Shown here piece by piece: positions 24,535 to 31,931 of a stretch of 36,521 nucleotides of DNA. The translations under genes and the position numbers were made by a program. The first letter of the stretch is position 1. Every line of letters begins with the position of its first letter. The notes under the pieces were generated by a model. That model did no database searches. It had not been told where the DNA came from and worked only from the letters and a program-made list of their open reading frames with translations. Source of the stretch: Methanomicrobiaceae archaeon (lineage in GTDB: Archaea > Halobacteriota > Methanomicrobia > Methanomicrobiales > Methanomicrobiaceae); the NCBI GenBank assembly GCA_016928355.1, contig JAFGKW010000059.1, positions 1 to 36,521 on the forward strand. The letters run 5' to 3'.

Positions 24535-24608
24535 TGAGGTCCAACTTACCACAAAGGACCTCAAAAACTAAGGAATGAAAACCTATTCGTCATAGGTTCA
24601 TTTCATCT
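24535..24608. repeat. Hairpin cluster in gene-poor AT-rich DNA
   Basis: TGAGGTCC (24535-24542) pairs with GGACCTCA (24556-24563). AACCTAT (24580-24586) pairs with ATAGGTT (24592-24598). AGATGA (24532-24537) could pair with TCATCT (24603-24608), partly competing with the first stem. Between them lies a six-codon frame (24575-24595, MKTYSS) that matches the start of the small gene on the other strand. The rest of 24609-24748 is AT-rich with no feature seen. Confidence 0.45.
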
Positions 24609-24748
24609 GAATTACAATTATCAAATATGATTATAGAATATAAAAAAGTTATCCATTTGCTCAAAATTCATCTTCGATTTGAACTCTTAGATTACAAGTA
24701 ATAACCAATCATTCCAAACCAAGAAAAAATTTCCTAAAAAGAGAAACC

Positions 24749-26479
24749 TCACTCCCCCTTCCTAACCCTCCACCCCTTCGGGTGAACGACCATCTCGAAC
24801 CTCGCATCCTCGCCCTCCTTCCCGGTCTCAAATATCCCGATCTTTGTAATCGAGAGAATCTCCGAGACGAGGAAGAGCCCGAGGCCCGTGTTCTTCCCGA
24901 AGCCCTTGGTGAATATCTCTTTCTTGATTTCGTCCGAAATTCCCGCACCGTTGTCGGCGACGATGACAACTCCCGATCCGTCCTGTTTCTCCTCGAACGA
25001 GACCGAGATCTCCGTCACAGTCTCCCCGTGGCGGATGGAGTTTTCGAACAGGTTGTAAAAGACCTTCGAGAGAAGCATATCGGCATAGACCTCGATTCCC
25101 TCCGGGAGGTCGATGTTGAAGGTGATCTCTTTTGCCATATCCCCGAGAGATTTCCTCGCGTCCGCGATTAAGGGTGCAAGCTCCTGCCAGATCGGGTCCT
25201 CGACGCCCATGTCCTGGTAATCGGCCGTAAACCGGATCTGGCGGGTGATCAGTTCGATCGCCATGTTCATCTTGCCGAGGTATTCCAGGCCTTTCCCTTC
25301 CTCCTGGATCTGTTCGCCGATAAGGTCGGCGTAGGCGCTCAGCACCGTGATATTGTTGAGGATGTCGTGCCTCGTAATCGAATTTAAGAGGCTTATCTTC
25401 TCGTTTGCGATCCTAAGAGAGCTCTTCGATTTCTCCAGTTCCCTCTCGTATCTCTTCTCGGCTGTTATATCCCTCAGGACCACGATTCTGTAAACCGGAT
25501 CATTCTGGTACTGGATGACCGGGGTGACAGATACCGCGTAATACCTCTCGCCTGCATCCGTTTTGATCTTTGCCAGGAACGCAAGGTCTGTTTCTGCATG
25601 GAACCGCTCCATGTATTTGTTCAGGAAAGTGTCCTTATCGAAGATCACGCTCCCGTCGGCTTCGAGGTCCTCCCCGAGTATCGCACGGGCGGCAGAGTTG
25701 ATATCGATAATCCGCATCTTCTCGTCCAGGACCATTATCCCCTCGGAAAGACTGGAGAAAAGAACCTGTTTCGGGAGCGGAACGATGTCGAAGAACCTGT
25801 ACCTGAAAAGCCCGACCATGACGCACAATCCGCTGATCGGGAATATTATTGCTGTAAAGTCAAGGAAGGGGTAGGGCGTAATACCCATGTGATAGAGAAA
25901 ACCCACCACAACGGGTGCCAGAAGCGCTCCTATAAGGATTCCGGACTGGATCTTTTGTATACCCTCGGAGGATAGATGAATCTGCACTAAAATAGTGGCA
26001 GCGGCGAAGAGGAGAAATCCCCTGTATATTGTAGTGAAGATGTATGCAGGCCCCGGAATGAACCCCCTGACGACAATCCCGTCCACCACGACCATGTATT
26101 CCTGCAGGAAGAAGAGATGGTGAAAGCCGTTCGTCATGATCAGGATGAAGGCTATGAGCATCGGGACAAGCAGTGCCAGGGTAACCTTCATGTTGAGAAT
26201 CCTGTTATAGCCCCCGTATTCGAGGACGAAATAGAGTACCGCGAGAGGAACGAAGGGAATCGCGAGGTACTGCAGCCTGAGGAAAAATTTCTCCAGTGCA
26301 AAATTGGAAGTGCCCAGTTCACACATATAGAAGAACGACCATACGAAGACGAGGAACATCACCAGCGAAAAAGCCGCGGCTCCCCTGACTTTTCTTCTCT
26401 GAAATGAGTATAACGTGATATAACCCGAGATCACCGTCGATAAAAGAACGGGGATAAAGTACGGGTGGAACTGAAACAT
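24749..26479 (-). CDS. 7TM-type histidine kinase with PAS domain
   Basis: The 576-residue kinase has an N-terminal seven-helix membrane sensor (about 5-225) of the HisKA_7TM type, with LEYGGYNR and GFHHLFF loops. A PAS domain (about 236-343, ending LRDITAEKRYE) is followed by the transmitter. The phosphoacceptor box is NSITRHDILNNIT (H371), N-box FYNLFENSIRHG (N476, N480), ADNGAGIS (508-515) and NTGLGLFL (530-537). The membrane part probably senses a lipid-phase or small external ligand. The helical linker ELEKSKSSLRIANEKISLLN precedes the histidine. An SD-like agagga lies about 14 bp before the ATG and a TATA-like ttatttaaa about 27 bp before it. No response regulator is nearby. Confidence 0.92.
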   Translation of the reverse strand: MFQFHPYFIPVLLSTVISGYITLYSFQRRKVRGAAAFSLVMFLVFVWSFFYMCELGTSNFALEKFFLRLQYLAIPFVPLAVLYFVLEYGGYNRILNMKVTLALLVPMLIAFILIMTNGFHHLFFLQEYMVVVDGIVVRGFIPGPAYIFTTIYRGFLLFAAATILVQIHLSSEGIQKIQSGILIGALLAPVVVGFLYHMGITPYPFLDFTAIIFPISGLCVMVGLFRYRFFDIVPLPKQVLFSSLSEGIMVLDEKMRIIDINSAARAILGEDLEADGSVIFDKDTFLNKYMERFHAETDLAFLAKIKTDAGERYYAVSVTPVIQYQNDPVYRIVVLRDITAEKRYERELEKSKSSLRIANEKISLLNSITRHDILNNITVLSAYADLIGEQIQEEGKGLEYLGKMNMAIELITRQIRFTADYQDMGVEDPIWQELAPLIADARKSLGDMAKEITFNIDLPEGIEVYADMLLSKVFYNLFENSIRHGETVTEISVSFEEKQDGSGVVIVADNGAGISDEIKKEIFTKGFGKNTGLGLFLVSEILSITKIGIFETGKEGEDARFEMVVHPKGWRVRKGE

Positions 26480-26531
26480 TGAAGATTTAATATGTCCTCT
26501 TTAAATAATTTGTTTTTGGTGTAAACAATCG

Positions 26532-27920
26532 CTATTCTCTGCCTTTATCTCTTATTATCATGTAAGAGGCGAATGTCCCGACGGCACAGAGGATTACGAA
26601 TATTGTAAACGCTGAATTGATCGAGAGGAGAAGCGATTCCGTGTCGACAAGGGCGATGGGTGTCCTTCCTATCGTAAAGGAGAAGGCGAGCATCGATATC
26701 CCCATCGATGTCATCATCCCGCAGAGCCTCGTCGTTCCCAGAACACCCGAGGAGACACCGTATAGCCTCTCGCTTACGCTGTCCATCACCGCGTGGGTGT
26801 TTGGGGATGCAAACAGTGCGAACCCGAAGCCGAGGAAGGCAAGGTCGGCGATGATTATCCAGATCTCCATATCCGGGCTGAGCACCGCAAAGAGCATAAG
26901 CCCTGCCGTGATCAACGCCATTCCTGCCGTTGCAAGGGCAGATGGGTTGATTTTGTCGGAGAGCCGCCCCGTTGCCGGGGAGAAGATCGCCTGGAGTACC
27001 GGCTGGGCGATAAGGATGAGCCCTGCCTCTGCCGGCCCGAACCCCCGGACGAGCTGCAGGTAAAAGCTTAAGAGGAAGCTTATCGCAAATGTAGAGCTGT
27101 AATTGATGAACGCCGCAAAATTTGCGAGTGCAAATACCCTGTTCTTCGTGAAGAGGGAGATTTGAATCACTGGGTGGGGTGCGACTCTCTCGCGGAGGAA
27201 AAATCCGGCTGCAGCGACGGCCCCGAGGGCGAAGAGGAGATAACCAGGGGGTTCGGGGAGTTCCTGGAAACCGAGCATGAATAAGAGTATCGTCACACCG
27301 TAGAGGATCGACCCCGGGAAGTCGAAGGTCGCCCCTTCATCGGTCTTCTCTTCGATTCTCAGGTATTTCATCCCGAAGAGTATGATGAATATTCCGACCG
27401 CGGCGTTCAGGTAGAATATGCTTCTCCAGCCGAAGGCCTCTGTAAGTGCACCGCCGATAACAGGCCCGACTGCAAGGCCGGTATATACGACCGCGACATT
27501 GATTCCAAGCGCCCCTCCGCGTTTTCCGGGCGGAAATGCACCCGAGATTATAGCTACAGAGGTCCCGAAGATCATCGCTCCTCCACATCCCTGGATGATC
27601 CTGAACAAAATCAGCATCTCTATCGAAGAGATCATCGTTGAGAGAAGGGATCCCAGCGTATATATCGCAATACCGGCCAGAAAGATACCCGTTCTTCCTT
27701 TCATATCCGCAAGCCGGCCCATCGGGACGATAAAGACGGCGGCTGCGAGAAGGTAGGCTGTCGCGACCCATGAGAGGAGTATTGCATCGCTGAAGAACTC
27801 CTCGCCTATCAGCGGAATCGCAACGTTAATGGAAGATCCCATAAATGGCGTCAGGAAGGAGCCCAGCGATGTTATGAACAGGATCATCCCAAGGCGTCTT
27901 CTTTCCGTTTGATCTTCCAT
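26532..27920 (-). CDS. MFS exporter, DHA2 (14-TM) family
   Basis: This 462-residue drug:proton antiporter-type permease shows motif A in GRLADMKGRTGIFLAG, an RIIQGCGGAMIFGTS helix 4 and motif C YTGLAVGPVIGGALTEAFGWR in helix 5, the marks of EmrB/QacA-type exporters. About 13-14 helices can be counted. It likely exports small molecules in exchange for protons; the substrate is unknown. I start at the ATG at 27920; a GTG directly before it (27923) is the alternative. A TATA-like tgattaatac lies about 25-30 bp upstream, so the transcript may be leaderless. It is divergent from the tandem-Cache lipoprotein with 88 bp between starts. Confidence 0.9.
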   Translation of the reverse strand: MEDQTERRRLGMILFITSLGSFLTPFMGSSINVAIPLIGEEFFSDAILLSWVATAYLLAAAVFIVPMGRLADMKGRTGIFLAGIAIYTLGSLLSTMISSIEMLILFRIIQGCGGAMIFGTSVAIISGAFPPGKRGGALGINVAVVYTGLAVGPVIGGALTEAFGWRSIFYLNAAVGIFIILFGMKYLRIEEKTDEGATFDFPGSILYGVTILLFMLGFQELPEPPGYLLFALGAVAAAGFFLRERVAPHPVIQISLFTKNRVFALANFAAFINYSSTFAISFLLSFYLQLVRGFGPAEAGLILIAQPVLQAIFSPATGRLSDKINPSALATAGMALITAGLMLFAVLSPDMEIWIIIADLAFLGFGFALFASPNTHAVMDSVSERLYGVSSGVLGTTRLCGMMTSMGISMLAFSFTIGRTPIALVDTESLLLSINSAFTIFVILCAVGTFASYMIIRDKGRE

Positions 27921-27976
27921 CACCCCATTATTCGTTTTAGTCCGTATTAATCAGGCAGGTCAGGTTGAAATGTCAT

Positions 27977-27987
27977 CTTTTATTTTC
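27977..27987 (+). promoter_or_regulatory. TATA box of tandem-Cache lipoprotein
   Basis: CTTTTATTTTC is centred about 27 bp before the ATG at 28009, and there is no SD, so a leaderless mRNA is likely. Confidence 0.45.
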
Positions 27988-28008
27988 GATACGTGCCGAT
28001 ATGATATT

Positions 28009-29022
28009 ATGAAAAAACCGGTATTTTTTCTGGTATCTGTACTGGTGATCCTGGCAGCGGCCTTTTCTGCAGGCTGTACGTCCGGGGACGATACAGTCCC
28101 TGAAAGCACTGCGACGCCCGTGGCGACGGAGTCCGTCGAAGCTGTGCAGTTATCCGACAAGATGACCGTCGGTGAGATGACGGAGTTCATGTCCGCCGCG
28201 GTGGATTATGCAAAGACCGCCGGGAAGGATGAAGCCCTGGCCGTATTCGGGAAGAAGGACGGGAAGTTTTCGTCCGGGGATATCTACGTATATGCCTACG
28301 ACTACAACGGAACGCTTCTCGCACACCCCTACCAGCCGGAACTTGTCGGCACCGACAGGTCGGACTGGACCGATGCACGGGGATTTCCGTTCTATAAGGC
28401 CTCCGAATATGTTGCCAAATCCGACGGCGGATTTGTTGCATATCTCTACCCCAGGCCGGAGGGCGGATCGATAGACGAGTCTGCAAAAGGGGATTACGTC
28501 CCGAAGATCGGGTGTGTAATGCCTGTTGATGAGGAGTGGTGGATCGGTTCGGGGATCTATCTCTCTGATCTCATCGACGCTGAAACGGGAGAAGCACCGG
28601 CAGCAACCGGGGAGATGATCGAACTCGTCGAATCGGGTGTCGCATATGCTCTGGAGAATGGAAAAGAGGCTGCATTCGAGGCGATTTCAGATAAGGGAGG
28701 TGTTTTAGTCGATGAAGCGGGGCATTACCTCTATGCATACGACTACAATGGAACACTTCTCGCACACCCGCACCTGACAGGGAAGATCGGCTCGGACCTG
28801 ATTGAGCACGAGGGTGCGTTCGGCGAGAAGGACATCCGGATGCTCGTTTCGGCCGCAGCTGACGGCGGCGGGTATGTGGTCTTTTCGTGGCCGAATCCGG
28901 ATAACGAAGACAAACCGGAGATAAAGATAGGCTACGTCCTGCCTGTCGATGACGAGTGGTGGCTCGGATCAGGCGTTTACCTGAGCGAGATCACCGGGGC
29001 CGACGAAGCCCTCTCCGTGTAA
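28009..29022 (+). CDS. Tandem Cache-domain lipoprotein
   Basis: Starting at ATG 28009 gives 337 residues. A lipoprotein signal (MKKPVFFLVSVLVILAAAFS, lipobox SAGC) leads to a Thr/Glu-rich linker and two Cache domains of about 125 residues. Each contains YAYDYNGTLLAHP, a downstream G-rich core, a P-K-I-G..MPVDEEWW or I-G-Y-V-LPVDDEWW strand, and WIGSGIYLS or WLGSGVYLS. This is the single-Cache (sCache_2) pattern, which binds small organic ligands outside the cell. There is no kinase or methyl-accepting domain, so it must work with a partner, perhaps the 7TM kinase or a transporter. The earlier in-frame ATG at 27970 would put residues before the signal and is rejected. Confidence 0.85.
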   Translation: MKKPVFFLVSVLVILAAAFSAGCTSGDDTVPESTATPVATESVEAVQLSDKMTVGEMTEFMSAAVDYAKTAGKDEALAVFGKKDGKFSSGDIYVYAYDYNGTLLAHPYQPELVGTDRSDWTDARGFPFYKASEYVAKSDGGFVAYLYPRPEGGSIDESAKGDYVPKIGCVMPVDEEWWIGSGIYLSDLIDAETGEAPAATGEMIELVESGVAYALENGKEAAFEAISDKGGVLVDEAGHYLYAYDYNGTLLAHPHLTGKIGSDLIEHEGAFGEKDIRMLVSAAADGGGYVVFSWPNPDNEDKPEIKIGYVLPVDDEWWLGSGVYLSEITGADEALSV

Positions 29023-29060
29023 TTATTTTTTCGGCACGTTGCAGAAATTGGGGATAATTT

Positions 29061-29070
29061 AAATATTAAA
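29061..29070 (+). promoter_or_regulatory. TATA box of small membrane protein
   Basis: AAATATTAAA is centred 25-26 bp before the ATG at 29091, the spacing of a leaderless archaeal promoter. Confidence 0.5.
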
Positions 29071-29090
29071 ATAATTATTTATCTTGTTAT

Positions 29091-29297
29091 ATGGCATATG
29101 GTGAGTTTCCACTCTCACTTCCGGGGCTGATCTGGATTGTCTGCACCGCCTGCTCATTCTTCACTTACAGTAATGACATTGATATCGGTGCATTTGGCAT
29201 TGCCATGTGGGTTGTCACGATATGCGGGCTCATATATATATTCGGAGCAATGGTGAAAAAAATGATATATCTCCTGGTATCCGGCGGGCATGCCTGA
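29091..29297 (+). CDS. Small two-helix membrane protein
   Basis: A 68-residue protein with two hydrophobic segments (about 10-27 and 33-61), separated by a short acidic loop (SNDIDIG), with a KK pair near the C-terminus. I do not recognise a family. Support comes from the exact TATA spacing for a leaderless mRNA and the coherent membrane topology. It lies between the tandem-Cache lipoprotein and tRNA-Val on the same strand. It may be a small accessory membrane peptide; the alternative is a spurious frame. Confidence 0.5.
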   Translation: MAYGEFPLSLPGLIWIVCTACSFFTYSNDIDIGAFGIAMWVVTICGLIYIFGAMVKKMIYLLVSGGHA

Positions 29298-29353
29298 CTT
29301 TGGCGTCCCTTTTCACCGATAAAATCCCGGGCAATCCCGTAAACTTCAAAACC

Positions 29354-29362
29354 CTTAATATC
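29354..29362 (+). promoter_or_regulatory. TATA box of tRNA-Val
   Basis: CTTAATATC is centred about 33 bp before the mature tRNA 5' end, which would leave a leader of a few nucleotides for RNase P to remove. Confidence 0.5.
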
Positions 29363-29390
29363 ACAAACCCGAAACAGAATAATCGCAATT

Positions 29391-29464
29391 GGACTCGTGG
29401 TCTAGCTGGTTATGACGTCGCCTTCACACGGCGGAGGTCTCGAGTTCGAATCTCGACGAGTCCA
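29391..29464 (+). tRNA. tRNA-Val (anticodon CAC)
   Basis: A 74-nt cloverleaf with acceptor GGACTCG/CGAGTCC, discriminator A and no encoded CCA. The anticodon stem TCGCC/GGCGG holds loop TTCACAC with anticodon CAC at 29425-29427. The T arm is TCGAG-TTCGAAT-CTCGA. No intron. It reads GUG codons. Confidence 0.96.
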
Positions 29465-29473
29465 TCCACATCC

Positions 29474-29480
29474 TTTTTTT
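29474..29480 (+). terminator. T7 terminator of tRNA-Val
   Basis: Seven T residues start 10 nt after the tRNA 3' end and lie directly against the stop of the convergent transglutaminase-like gene. Confidence 0.6.
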
Positions 29481-29481
29481 A

Positions 29482-30087
29482 CTATTGGATAATGTCCGGC
29501 TCCCCTTCAATATAATCCTGGATATTGTCCATGATCTCTTCTATCGTAGATGAGGAATCGAGCATCCTCATGATATGCATCTGCGGTTTTGCATAGATCC
29601 CCTTCCAGGTATATTCGTCGTACTCCATCCTCTCCGGAAAAGCGATTATAGTCTCCCTGGTGGAAAACTGAGCGTTAACTCCGTTTTTATTACCTCTTGC
29701 ATCAAGGAAGATCCAGTGGTCATCCACAAAGACCGCATTGTAGCAGTGGACGCAGTAGCCCCGCGAATCGTCATCGAGGAGTGTCAGGTGCTGAAAACGG
29801 AACCCTGTCGGAATCCCTGTTGATCTCAACAAAGCTGCAAGCAGGTTCGATTTCGCATGGCAGATACCGGTCCTGGCTGCAAGGACATCGGAGGCCTTTG
29901 CAGTGATTATCTTCGCATCTGTATCGAACGAGTGCGGGATTTCATCCCTGACAAATTCGAACGCGATCTTCGCCTTTTTTACTGGATCATCAATAGCTGA
30001 AAAGAGCTCTTTTGCTTTCTCCTGGATCACCGGCGCTGAATAATTGATATAGGGATGCTCCTCCAGGAAGATGTTCATATTTGTCAT
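29482..30087 (-). CDS. Transglutaminase-like protein
   Basis: The 201-residue soluble protein has the transglutaminase/protease-like core. The cysteine is in ARTGICHAKSNLLAALLRS (C76), the histidine in YCVHCYNAVFVDDHWIFLDA (H114), and the aspartate in the same strand pair (D129). The triad spacing is normal for the family. Members hydrolyse or transfer amide bonds and act in peptide or cell-surface metabolism; here the substrate is unknown. No signal peptide is present, so it is probably cytoplasmic. The C-terminus (about 165-201) is a helical tail. It is transcribed toward tRNA-Val and ends 18 bp from it. Confidence 0.85.
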   Translation of the reverse strand: MTNMNIFLEEHPYINYSAPVIQEKAKELFSAIDDPVKKAKIAFEFVRDEIPHSFDTDAKIITAKASDVLAARTGICHAKSNLLAALLRSTGIPTGFRFQHLTLLDDDSRGYCVHCYNAVFVDDHWIFLDARGNKNGVNAQFSTRETIIAFPERMEYDEYTWKGIYAKPQMHIMRMLDSSSTIEEIMDNIQDYIEGEPDIIQ

Positions 30088-30181
30088 AATGTCTGATACG
30101 ATTCCGGGAATTAAAAAAAATTGGATATGAGGCTGAATTCAGATTATATCCTTCGGTAATGATTAATCTGCAATATCGAAA

Positions 30182-30191
30182 AAATTATATC
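30182..30191 (+). promoter_or_regulatory. TATA box of solute-binding/Cache lipoprotein
   Basis: AAATTATATC lies about 55 bp before the ATG at 30242, predicting a leader near 29 nt that includes the SD ggtga at 30233-30237. Confidence 0.5.
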
Positions 30192-30241
30192 GTTTCACAG
30201 GAATTTCTCATCAAACGGTTTTGCCGAAATGTTGGTGAATT

Positions 30242-31720
30242 ATGTCTAAAAAATGTCTGTATCCTCTGATTTTTTTTGTTTTTGTAATATTCATAACCTC
30301 CTGCGGGTGTACCGGAGAACAATCTTCCGGAATTACGGCAGTCCCTCTGAAAGATTCCGGAATCATTATTGTAACAGAAGACTTCCCACCGTTCAATTAC
30401 CAGGATGAAGACGGGCAGGTGACCGGTCTTTCAACAGAGATCGTAAACGAAGTCCTTAAGAGACTTGATCAGAAGGCAGAGATAAGGCTTCTTGAATGGA
30501 GTGAGGCATACAAAACTGCAGCAGGAGATCCGGATACTGCGATATACTCCATCGTGAGGTCACCCGAAAGGGAGTCACTGTTCAAATGGGCCGGACCGAT
30601 AGCGTCCTATGAGGCGGTGCTCTATGCAAGGACCGGTTCAGGCATAACCATCGACAGTCTTGAGGCTGCAAAGAAGGTGAACGCTATTGCTGTTGTAAGG
30701 GATGATGCCCGCCATGATATTTTGCTCGAAAACAATTTCGAAAATATCGTTCTCTGCGATGATGACACCGGGTGCGTTGGGAAACTCATGAGCGGCGAAG
30801 CTGATCTCTGGTTTGGAAGCAGTGCAAACTGCGGTTATTTCATCGATGATGCAGGTTATGGTCGTGCGGAGGTTACCGGAGTCTACCCTGTGCGGACAAA
30901 TGTTCTGTATATCGCATTCAATCCTGCGGTGCCGGACGAGACTGTATCAAAATGGCAGGATGCCATCGATTCCATAAAAGCGGACGGGACATTTGACTCC
31001 ATACATGAAGAGTACGGGATGTCCCCGTCGGTCATAGCGTCGGACTCCGGGCAGCAGGCCGGGCTCTTTGCAATTGAGGCATATACCGATGGACGGATCT
31101 CGTCGGTGCTCCGCGGACTTCAGGTTGCAGCAGTAACGGATGCGGCTGCATCGGGTGAGTGGACTGAGATTAAGCCGGTTCTTGCGGTTCTTGAGGAGAA
31201 GGAGCCTGATGCAAGGATGTGGTATTCGCAGACCGACGGGACATACTATACCGTCGTCGACGGCCTTGCGAGTGCAAATCTTGCAGAACGCTCGTATTTC
31301 CCTGATCTTCTGGCAGGCAGGGAGTCGGTGGGGACAGTCGTCATCAGCCATTCCACAGGCAGAAGCGTTGCTGTTGCAGCCGTCCCTGTCATGGACGGGG
31401 ATGAGGTATTAGGCATCGTCGGCGCCTCGATCTATCTTGAAGGAATCACCGAAGACCTGAAGGAGGAACTTCCAGGATATGTATTCTATGCAATCGATAA
31501 AGAGGGCACATTCTCGCTTAATTCAGATACAGGTCTTATATCGCAGGAAGTGCTCATCCTGGACAAAAGCACCCCATTCGGGCAGGCGGTCGAATACATG
31601 ACCGGCGGGAACGAAGGAACGGTACAGTATCAGCTGGAGGGCAAAACATGGAATGCCGCCTTCAGGAAGTCTCCGCTGACAGGATGGACATTTGTCGTTG
31701 CGGCTTCAGACGGGGAGTGA
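30242..31720 (+). CDS. Lipoprotein fusing family-3 solute-binding and Cache domains
   Basis: The 492-residue protein begins with a lipoprotein signal (lipobox ITSC at about 18-21). Residues about 40-258 form a family-3 periplasmic-binding domain: IIIVTEDFPPFNYQDEDG, STEIVNEVLKRL, SIVRSPERESLFKWAGPI and a second lobe with ADLWFGSSANCGYF. Residues about 270-490 form a Cache-type sensor with SYFPDLLAGR.SVG, ISHSTGRSVAVAAVPVMDGDEVLGIVGASIYLEG (366-400). Two ligand-binding modules in one anchored protein with no transporter or kinase suggest a co-sensor that reports to a membrane partner. An ABC transporter is not adjacent. SD ggtga lies 5 bp before the ATG. Confidence 0.85.
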   Translation: MSKKCLYPLIFFVFVIFITSCGCTGEQSSGITAVPLKDSGIIIVTEDFPPFNYQDEDGQVTGLSTEIVNEVLKRLDQKAEIRLLEWSEAYKTAAGDPDTAIYSIVRSPERESLFKWAGPIASYEAVLYARTGSGITIDSLEAAKKVNAIAVVRDDARHDILLENNFENIVLCDDDTGCVGKLMSGEADLWFGSSANCGYFIDDAGYGRAEVTGVYPVRTNVLYIAFNPAVPDETVSKWQDAIDSIKADGTFDSIHEEYGMSPSVIASDSGQQAGLFAIEAYTDGRISSVLRGLQVAAVTDAAASGEWTEIKPVLAVLEEKEPDARMWYSQTDGTYYTVVDGLASANLAERSYFPDLLAGRESVGTVVISHSTGRSVAVAAVPVMDGDEVLGIVGASIYLEGITEDLKEELPGYVFYAIDKEGTFSLNSDTGLISQEVLILDKSTPFGQAVEYMTGGNEGTVQYQLEGKTWNAAFRKSPLTGWTFVVAASDGE

Positions 31721-31725
31721 CCGGG

Positions 31726-31761
31726 GGAATCCGGCAATTCCCGCCACCATGGCCGGATTCC
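31726..31761. repeat. 10-bp hairpin after lipoprotein gene
   Basis: GGAATCCGGC (31726-31735) and GCCGGATTCC (31752-31761) form a perfect stem around a 16-nt loop, starting 6 bp after the stop. No T-run follows, so it looks more like a 3'-end stability or processing hairpin than a classic terminator. The rest of 31762-31931 has only a 24-codon frame (31778-31852) with a hydrophobic segment and no SD, too weak to call. Confidence 0.55.
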
Positions 31762-31931
31762 AGGCAACTACACTTTCATGACGGGCATAATGGTTGTGTT
31801 GTTTATACTAGCGTTCTTCTTCGTTGGTGAAGATACAGGGCACGGGGCATAATCGGTTTTTGTAAAAACGGGATTTGTTTTATTCAAAAGCCAGCAATGA
31901 TTTTTAGTCTCAAAAAACCTATCTGGTTCTA

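Noticed and set aside
24532-24608. C/D box guide RNA
   Set aside because: A CTGA is present near the right end, but no proper RTGATGA box C at the left, so the guide-RNA pattern fails.
27970-28008. Earlier ATG for the tandem-Cache lipoprotein
   Set aside because: It would place polar residues before the signal peptide and lies upstream of the likely transcription start.
31778-31852. 24-codon hydrophobic frame as a gene
   Set aside because: No SD, no promoter at the right spacing and no recognised family, so kept only as a weak observation.
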